Of a stretch of DNA of 64,000 nucleotides, positions 56,605 through 64,000 are shown in pieces. The position numbers and the translations under genes were made by a program. How positions within the stretch are numbered: position 1 is the stretch's first letter; each line of letters starts with the position of its first letter. This stretch comes from Perkinsus olseni (lineage: Eukaryota > Perkinsozoa > Perkinsida > Perkinsidae): NCBI GenBank assembly GCA_013115135.1, contig JABANP010000062.1, forward strand, positions 120,603-184,602. The letters are read 5' to 3'. The notes beneath the pieces are model-generated. The model ran no database searches, was not told where the DNA came from, and saw nothing but the letters and a program-made list of their open reading frames with translations.

Positions 56605-58337
56605 TCGTCCGAGAATGGCCCGAGGTTAATCAGACAGATACCATAAATCGCCCGAATCTCACGTCTCGTGTGCCCTGCCACCCGGAGAAGGAGACATCAA
56701 CTTGTAGCAATTCGGGAAGACGTAATATTTGCAATAGTCGAAAAGAACAGATAAAACACAAACGATTATCGAGCCGCGCTGTATGGAACTAAGACGTCGC
56801 ACGTAGCAGTTCTGAAAACCCGGGGAAATGTGGTATGAGGAAAACACGAAAAACCTCTTCACCATCACGGTTAAACTGCACTGGAATCTTTCTACCCGTC
56901 GTTGGCAAGGATCGACTTAAGATACCAATTCCATCAGATATCATCCCACCCACTCACTACCGTCCATCATAATTCGCTTTCAGTTCTCTCAGGAGCGGCC
57001 CGGCTTCTGGCGTGTCCACCAAACCAGTGGTTCCGGTCTAAGCAAGAACGAACAGAAATTTTCGGCGGAAACCTCGGAAATTTCCCGATATTTTTCAGAT
57101 ATTTTTCCAGAAAATTTCTCAAAACTCCACGAAACTAGCATGATATTACCTTGGGGCAGCGAAGAATCCAACCATAGTTGTCCTTTAGACAGGGTACGCG
57201 TCTAATTTCGAGGCGCGGTGACGGAATCTTCGCTGAAAAAAGTACACAAAGACGATGAAAAATCATCCCCATTCAATAAATCAATTATGCCAATCAAAAC
57301 CCCTTCTAGGGCTCGATTTTTACCACGAAAATGCGGCTCCAAAATCAATTCTGAGAATTGATCCAGAGTTCTGGCCTTCAAGAAATTCTGTCGCAATATA
57401 TTGCAGTTTCATCCGTGATACGTGAAATGGCGTTTTTCGAAGAGGGGAAATCGCGCTGTAGCTCGCTCAGGTGTTCTACGCGCGTTCCGCGAAAGCAGTC
57501 TGGGGGTACTTCGAGAGTGCTTCAGTTTTGTCTCACGATCGGCGAAAATAATTAGGAAAAAAGAAATTACGGAGTTGAATTTTCGACGCTATCGAACCTG
57601 ACTGGTCTTCTGAGTTTCGACGCTCAACGTTCATTCCGCGGACATCCAAGCCGATGGTTACGCGAGGAATTTACGAAATAAAAGATACTCAGAGTTTATA
57701 ATTAACGATGGGGCTGATCGTTGATCGAATTTTATGTATCATCAATAACTAGTATCATTTTATTTGAAACTTACTAGGGTCGACCTAAGATACCCCAAAC
57801 CTTACCAATAGCAGCATCTCCGTATAAGAACTTTCGACCAGCAGTTTGCATCATTAATAAAAGATTCAACTTAACTTATACTCATATCGACCCACCTTCA
57901 ACCTAAGATTCCTCGGCGGTCTATCGATGTCCAACAACAGCGTCACAATCAATAATTTCGTGGCGCGTGACGTTTTTTCGACGCTAGTGCTTTCGAACAA
58001 CTCTACACCGTGGCTTTGTGTATCCTCAAGTCGTCAGAAATCGATTTTCGAGAAATCACGTACCGTTTAACGTATCGAGATGGTAGTCCTTGCCCGGAAA
58101 TTTTCAGATTTTTTCGTGAATTTTCATAATTTTTCGTAAATTTTCTTTCGTATTTTCTCCGTATATCTTGCGTTCTGCCATCAACAAAAACTAAAAAAAT
58201 TGAGGATATGTTCGATATAACCGATCGTGAAACTAAAAATTCATTCTAGGGCCAAATTCCGCGCGTAAAAATCAATTCTAGAATCCACATTTTTTCAGAA
58301 TTAATCACCGAAATTTTCAGAGATATTTACAATTTTT
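56605..58337. other. Upstream side of glyoxalase II, AT-rich, with intron-motif copies
   Basis: Contains minus-strand copies of the dispersed intron motif at 56882-56935 and 57778-57793, and a partial one near 57895-57910. The 56882 copy ends in AAAGATTCCAG directly before coding-like sequence. From 57040 on, GAAAATTTTC-type words dominate. No domain-bearing ORF beyond the possible first glyoxalase II exon. Confidence 0.5.
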
Positions 58338-61300
58338 ATGATTCTCTCAACTCCCGTTGGCACTCCAGAATCCTCGGTTTCCACTCGGGCCTCTCTCGCC
58401 GAGTCACTGCTGCCCATCACCTCTAAGGAGCATCACAAAAATCCGACTGATCTCTCTGGCGTTGGACCAGCGTAAGTTTCGGTTTTTTTTTCCGAAAATT
58501 CTCGGAAATTTTCGAAGACTTTCGGAAATTTTTCATTTTTGGTGTGAAAACCTTAGAATTTCCTTTTTCTAGTCACTCGATGGTATTGGTCGCTGAGGGA
58601 ACAGAAATGGTGAAGTTGAATCGTATAGGGTGCGGCAGTCACCGGAAACATACATGACAATTTTTTCCCAGAAATTCAAGTTTTCGAAAAATTTTCGTAG
58701 AATTTTCTGAGCCGCTTAATCGCAGAATCGATCAACGCGAGAATCTTCTGCAGTTTATCATTTTTTCGTTCTCACGGAACCGTTTTTTAGATACTCGGTG
58801 ATGGCAAAGACGTTGGTTGGCAGCGGTATGATGGGTATGGCCTTTGCTGCTACGCAATTCGGTGAGTTTGGGCTTGATGGAATTTTTATTCTCATTAAGG
58901 AGAATTGATTGTCTCTCAAATGAATTGGATGAGCTCGTTCGAAAGGTGATAGTTTTTTTGCGATTTACGGAAAAATTTGGCGTCATGATTTTTTCTCGCC
59001 GTTGGACCTCATTTCTGAGAAGGGTTCGAGAAATGGTTTTAAATTTCAAAAATCAACCTCTTTCACCGACCCTATTTCTCATCGAATCTGGCGCGACCAC
59101 TGTGAGTTCATTCGACCGTAAACTTTTTTCAGAATTTTTTCCCTTTTTCAGGTGTAATTTTCGCCGCCGTTTTCTGCATCTTCGCGGGAGTTGCCAGTTG
59201 GTTCTCGCTCTACCTCATGTCTTACATCGCTCAAGGTTACGATTCGAAGACCTACGGTATGATGTCTTTCTTTAACGTCACGAGTCTGGTCAACCCCTAG
59301 GATACGCTGGTAGGGCTGAATCGGTGGCTCACTTGCTCTCTTGCAATTCCCTCAACGCCTTGTGGTTGATAGAAATACACGGAGCTGGAATTCACTAGGA
59401 ATATGTGCTGAACGGAGTTCGACGGTCAGGATTGGGAAGCGCCTTTGCGTGACTTTTTTCTGAGAGATTTTTTTGTTCATGGAAAATTCGGACAGGCTGA
59501 AAATATCCGTGGTACCCATGAAAGTTAACATATTTTCGGCCTGGAAGTTTCTTCTGGACATTTTTTAAGAAAAATTTCTTTAGCTTTCGGAATCAGTATA
59601 TTTTTGGCCAAAAACTCATAACAAAAAATTCGCCAAATCGCATTCTTGAACCGAAAATTTTGGTACAGTTATCAATCGGATGATTTTTTTCCATTTTGAT
59701 CTGAAAACGAAAATTTATCCGTGGACAGTCTCCGCTGGAGACTATTGCCTTTGCGATCACCTTTCGACACATTTTTCCTCAAAATCCAATTTCCCGTTTC
59801 TCAGGTTGGTGGACTTATCGGTGGTTGTTAAAGGCCTGGGGCATCAGTCGGTTTTCTCTCATCGCCGGCACTCTATTCGCTGCGATTATCGAAGATACCC
59901 ACCCTACTGGGTTGGCTCCTGAAACTCTGAAACGGCTGGTCATCGTCGCAGTTGTGGTGATACTCTCTCCTGTTATTTATGCTCATCGTTTGACGACAAC
60001 AAGGTGAGAAGGGAAATTTACGGGAAATTTTACGATTTTTCGGAAAAAAATCGACATGGAGGCGGATTTTTTGTGAATCGAAATTTTATTCTTGTCTTTC
60101 TGATTCAGAACTGTTCTTCGATTTCGCAGTCGGAAAATTTTCCCCTAGCGTAATCATCGTTTATTTCCTGTTAGGTTCACCAACGCCTTCGGTCTGGTGT
60201 CACTTGGATATCTTGCAATCTTGGCAATCCTCTACGCTCGGCCATCCCTAGACTCTGCGTCCCTATGGCCCGTATCTTTGGTCGGCATGCTTGCAAGATT
60301 CCCGGTCTTCATGTTCGCTTTCCTCTGTCATCACAATTTTTTCCAAGTCGCCGAGGAAATGCCGAAAGTTTCGATTCGGAAATTGAATTTTGTGAGCGTC
60401 AGCGCGGTGACCACTGGTTTGGTTATATTCTTACCGACGATGATCCTGCCCTATATGACGTATGGTGAGGATGTTGGAGGTAATCGATCGCCAGGGCGCG
60501 CGCTTTTTTGAATGGCGGTGTTGTCATTTTTCAGCGAATTTCCTGACGTCGATGCCGGTGAGTGATGTTCCGATAAAGATCGCTTACGTTGCGGCAGCAC
60601 TTTCGGTAGGTCGATCCGCGTGTTTGGCGAGAGAAAAGATATTCTTGTGCGTGCGTTGGGGAATCTTTATGAGGGTTTCGCGCGATGGTATTTCCTGTTG
60701 TAAGAGTATCTTTTTGACCTGATTTGAGCAATGACTCTGACTTTGGTTTATCTTGACTTAGGTTGAGCATGCTTGTGGCGAGTAAAAAGATTCCATTTTT
60801 CAGGTGAGCTTCTCGCTGCCGTTGACGATTCATCCGAGTCGGCGAAGCGTCGAACTTTTGATTTACCACGGGAAGCCTCCGACTTGCGATAAGGCCGAGA
60901 GCAGACTCAGGTGAGTAATCGAAAGGTCCCTGGTTCGAACCCCGGTGACGGCATTTTCAGATTTATTACGACTACGGTTATGCTGCTATGTGTGGTGCTA
61001 CTCTCATTCGTCGTTACGTCGTTGGGCACGGTATTTGAGTTTGTGGGGCTGATCTGCGGCAACCTGCTGTGCTTTGTGATGCCCAGCTACCTGTATTGCA
61101 AGGTCTTCTATTCAGACAGGCACACAATGGCGGGATGGAAACGATGGTAATATTTGAAGCGGGAGGTCGTGGGTTCTATCCTGGCTCGGATATTCTCGCT
61201 TTAAGACGCGCTGGAAAATTTTTGCTCTATTTGTGGGTTTGGCGTTTATTTTTTCCGGTACTGTTTTCGTTTCGAATGAAATTAACTACACAAATTTCTT

Positions 61301-61482
61301 ACTTTTGTGTTTCGGCTGCCACGTTTCAAATTTAGCGGAGGTTCCTGGTTCGATCCTCGGGAGGGGTAATTTTACTGCATTTTTCAAGGTACTGGAGCGC
61401 CTTTATGTTCGTGTGCTCACTACTACTCTACCCCGTCAGTCTCACTGCTATCATCTACGAAACTATCAACGGAAATAATTAA
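58338..61482 (+). CDS. Amino-acid transporter, AAAP / SLC38-like
   Basis: Polytopic permease of the auxin/amino-acid permease family, coupling amino-acid movement to protons or sodium. Clear exons: 58338-58471, 58791-58861, 59152-59256, one starting near 59304, 59805-60003, 60175-60464, 60535-60605, 60804-60910, 60961-61146 and 61389-61482. The family TM1 is VMAKTLVGSGMMGMAFAATQFG. Later helices include WGISRFSLIAGTLFAAIIED, VSLVGMLARFPVFMFAFLCHHNFF, and the last, WSAFMFVCSLLLYPVSLTAII. The N-terminus is short and polar. The junction between 59304 and 59805 is not settled. Introns are AT-rich; three deserve note: 60606-60803 (dispersed GTATCTT motif), 60911-60960 (50 nt, nearly all tRNA T-arm-like) and 61147-61388 (two T-arm-like copies). 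Confidence 0.85.
60911..60960 (+). repeat. 50-nt intron made of a tRNA 3'-half-like sequence
   Basis: GTGAG donor, then GGTCCCTGGTTCGAACCCCGG (perfect B-box GGTTCGAACCC in a T-arm-like hairpin), then TGACGGCATTTTCAG. Removing exactly this piece restores the transporter frame (DKAESRLR|FITTTVML). Confidence 0.75.
61171..61356 (+). repeat. Two T-arm-like sequences within one intron
   Basis: GGGTTCTATCC at 61171-61181 lies near the donor; GGTTCGATCC at 61347-61356, followed by CTCGGGAGGGG, lies near the acceptor. Both are in the 242-nt intron of the transporter. A third relative (GGCTCGATCCTCG) is downstream of the gene at 61832-61844. Confidence 0.6.
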
Positions 61483-62123
61483 ACTTTTATAATTTTCCAG
61501 AAAAAAGTTGCTATTCATCCGTCGAAAAAGAGTGACAGAAAAAATTCTCTCTCGTATTTTTCATGAAAAAATTTTGGAAATATTTATTTTGTTCTAATTT
61601 TCTCTATTGTAGTCGGGGATTGTCTCCAGCCATTCCACTGGGAGATGTTCGATTTGGCGGATATTGTTTTACTATTCGCATTCGTACTGTTATCGAAGCT
61701 TCTCCGTGAAAAACGTTCTATTGGTCGTTTCATTTTGTAGAGGGCCTTTGGTTGGTTCAATAGTTGGGGAGGGGCGAGCGAGCTTAGGTTGGGAAGAATC
61801 TGCTTTTAAGAGGAGTTGTACGGTAGCGCCTGGCTCGATCCTCGCTGAGAGAAGTGGCGAATGCAGCTTGTACAGTACGATTTTATCGGTATCATAGAGA
61901 TGGGGAAAGCAGTGATGGCAAAAGTTGGAGAAAGTTTTGAAGGCCACTATTGTGTATTATTGTCGTGACAGCCGGCGGTAACCTTTGTGCTGAGAGACAT
62001 GGCGATTGTACCATGTACAGCATGCTGTATAAGGGAAGCTTCAGCTGTCAGTTTTTCTTTTGTTGTATCGTAGGGGTATCCTGCCTGAAGTTCATAAGGT
62101 TTAGTTCTTCCTCGACGCTGGTT
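61483..62123. other. Spacer with a T-arm-like copy
   Basis: Apart from the GGCTCGATCC sequence at 61832, nothing is identified. It separates the transporter from the small membrane-protein gene. Confidence 0.5.
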
Positions 62124-63030
62124 ATGGCCTCCTCAGCGTTGAAACAGCAGAGACGTTCGTTGGTGCTCTTGGAGGAGTTGAAAGTAGTACTGGGGAGATG
62201 GGAATTCTCTGCCTTCTCTACCGCCTACCTCTTCTCTGCAATTCTGGCATTCTCTTCCTGGCATGAAGGGCGCAGAGAAGTCACTGAAGTGGGACCAGAG
62301 ACGTTGGTGGAGGAATTTTCCCTAGTTGATGTGGACTGGTGAAGATAGGCGTAAAACTGCTGATTTACTTTTTCGCTCGCGATTGATATTTTTCCCGGAT
62401 TTTCCGGTCGATATGGTAAGGAACTCCGTACCAACCGATTCCGGTTTTTTGTAATTTTATAAAGTTGACCTCGATCAGAATCGGCAAGTTGCAGAGGGGC
62501 AGTTGTCGTCCTTACTGCAGGATTGCATGCCGACGAGACGGGTCACCGTTCGGGCTGGATCTAGGCGACAGGTGGGTCGATCTCTCAGCGCGAAAATTAC
62601 TTTTTCTTACACGTGGATTTACGATTTGAGTTCGTGAAAGGTCTAGCAGCCAGTTAGGTCGTATTGTTGTTGTACTCCAGAATCACCAATGAGGGTTGAT
62701 CGACTGGGTTAAGAGGGAAGGGAAGAGAAGGGATAATTTTGTTAGCTTCAGAGAGACAGAGAATGAAGACACGCTGGCACATCAGAATTGTGCTTCTTGT
62801 GCAGCGTTCAGCGTGAGAACTTTTTTTAGGACTGGTCGTGTTTTACGGTCAGAAAAAACTGGAAAAATCAGCGCGGGAGCGGCAAATTTCGGGAAAATCG
62901 GGGAAATTTTCTTAGTTATTTTTCCCAGGTACAATTTCGCCAATTTTCACCGGCGGTCGTTGGACTGATTGCGACTATGGTGTTGTATCTTGCAGCGGCC
63001 AGAAGAGGATACACGATTGGGGAAGAGTAG
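62124..63030 (+). CDS. Small membrane protein, unidentified, at least three exons
   Basis: Exon 1 from ATG 62124 reads MASSALKQQRRSLVLLEELK, then a hydrophobic segment (FSTAYLFSAILAF). A middle exon at 62465-62571 reads DLDQNRQVAEGQLSSLLQDC. The last exon (62929-63030) has a membrane helix, VVGLIATMVLYLAAARRG, and ends TIGEE. The middle-last junction is a clean GT-AG in phase. No GT donor joins exon 1 to the middle exon in phase, but a GA donor (TGGT|GAAGAT) would, as in the carboxypeptidase genes. No family is recognised. Confidence 0.5.
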
Positions 63031-64000
63031 TCGCGGGTGGAATTGAACTGATACACGAAGATATTCTTCTTAAGTGTCGTTACACGGAGCAGTGCCTGGC
63101 ACAGTTGGCCACGTTTTTCTACTCAAAAAGAGTCAGCTTTCTCACCATTAACAATGGCAGATGAAAACTGGCTTTAAACTGGGGATTAGCAGTACTGCGA
63201 GATTTTCCTCTGCGATAGTGATAGGTTTTCCTACGGTATATTTTTGTATCATTAATTTACGGTTGAGTAATGTCGTTTTTGTGATAATAACCACTCACGC
63301 TGATTTCCAGTGGAAAAACGGTGAGAAGTCGTCGTACTGTTATTGACCAAATCTGTTTCCGGAATTTTTCCCGTTTTTTCCAGATATTCAGAAACTTTGT
63401 CGTTGAAGAAACGGAACGGCCGCCTGAGTCCACTTGGTGCGACAGACCGAATGAAGCAATTGACGTTGCAAGTAAAAAACTCACCGCAATTTTTGTTGCC
63501 GAATCGCCGTCCTTGCAGGTTGTTTTTACCGTTTTTCGTCACGCGCCCGAAAAATTCGCCAGGTCGTTTTTGGACTTTGTTTTCTCTGGGAGATATTCGG
63601 AAGATTGGTGGTGTGGAGAAATTTTCAGGTAAGTATTTTTGTGGCGCGCGGTCGCGGAGAATTTCGGTTACGCTGAGAAAAATGTGTCGAATGTTGCTTT
63701 GCACAGTCCGATGTGTGAGGGAAATTCCAATTGATTCTCACTGGGAGCCCTGTGGAGGTTGATGGAGAAGGACGCGCGCGACGTCGTTTTCAGCCCTTTG
63801 ATGCCAGGGAACTTCTTTAGTGCGAGTTTGATGTTGTTTTGAATCAGGGCGTCTTGGTTCTTGGCCCCGCTGGTCTTCAAGCCCAATTTGGCGTGCTTTT
63901 ATGCTGGTGGTGGTGGTAGGAGGTATCTAGTGACCAGGTGATACGGTTTGTGCTTGCGGGAATCAACTGCTGTAAAATGATATATAAGTCTGGCTATCCC
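63031..64000. other. Window end, unresolved
   Basis: AT-rich, intron-like sequence. A minus-strand ORF (63886 downward) reads NNIKLALKKFPGIKGLKTTS and could be an exon of a gene starting beyond the window. Nothing can be named. Confidence 0.3.

Noticed and set aside
1..64000. CRISPR array or prokaryotic operon
   Set aside because: No regularly spaced repeat array; genes are intron-rich and eukaryotic.
1..64000. A spliced-leader gene of the perkinsid/dinoflagellate type
   Set aside because: I looked for the characteristic GCTCAAG-ending leader and found no convincing copy.

Overview
The window is eukaryotic nuclear DNA from a protist. Genes are split by very short introns (about 44-70 nt), intergenic gaps are small, and the set includes RACK1, an H2A.X-type histone, a battenin (CLN3) transporter, glyoxalase II and an AAAP amino-acid transporter. 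Lineage-expanded secreted families, GA-AG introns and tRNA-like or motif-bearing introns point to an alveolate, most like Perkinsus. That assignment is inference; no species marker was found.

Layout. 1-2.7 kb: a 0.5-kb direct duplication and a small secreted protein. 3-7.1 kb (minus strand): RACK1 without its first blade, then a compact secreted apyrase (NTPDase). 7.1-10.5 kb: tRNA-like debris and an unresolved membrane-protein locus. 10.6-13.6 kb: CLN3 and H2A.X, head to head over 184 bp. 14.7-18.6 kb: the end of a membrane protein, tRNA-Ser(AGA) and an alpha/beta hydrolase with a UIM-like tail. 20.8-31.5 kb: a family of secreted GH18-like proteins (one intact, two truncated, one broken). 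Within it lies a young LTR element inserted into an old Ty3/gypsy pol gene. 31.5-40 kb: mostly gene-poor, with a helicase fossil, an ACGCGT cluster and many short palindromes. 40-52.6 kb: a tandem array of three serine carboxypeptidases (two complete, one decayed). 53-64 kb: unresolved ORFs, glyoxalase II, an SLC38-like transporter and a small membrane protein.

Four things stand out. (1) The 2.7-kb LTR element has a primer-binding site, a polypurine tract and near-identical LTRs. It has no pol; its single long ORF has sequons, cysteines and a C-terminal membrane anchor, an envelope-like layout. (2) Near-perfect palindromes with a one-nucleotide centre are common. Comparing LTR pairs and paralogues shows several arose as local fold-back insertions, and one created a stop codon. 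(3) A dispersed motif, GTATCTTAGGTCGACC, sits at or near intron ends in several genes and looks like an introner family; other introns carry tRNA T-arm-like sequence. (4) All three carboxypeptidase copies share a 46-nt GA-AG intron.

The host genes are not one pathway. The carboxypeptidases, apyrase and GH18-like proteins all look secreted or lumenal, which fits a parasite or osmotroph.
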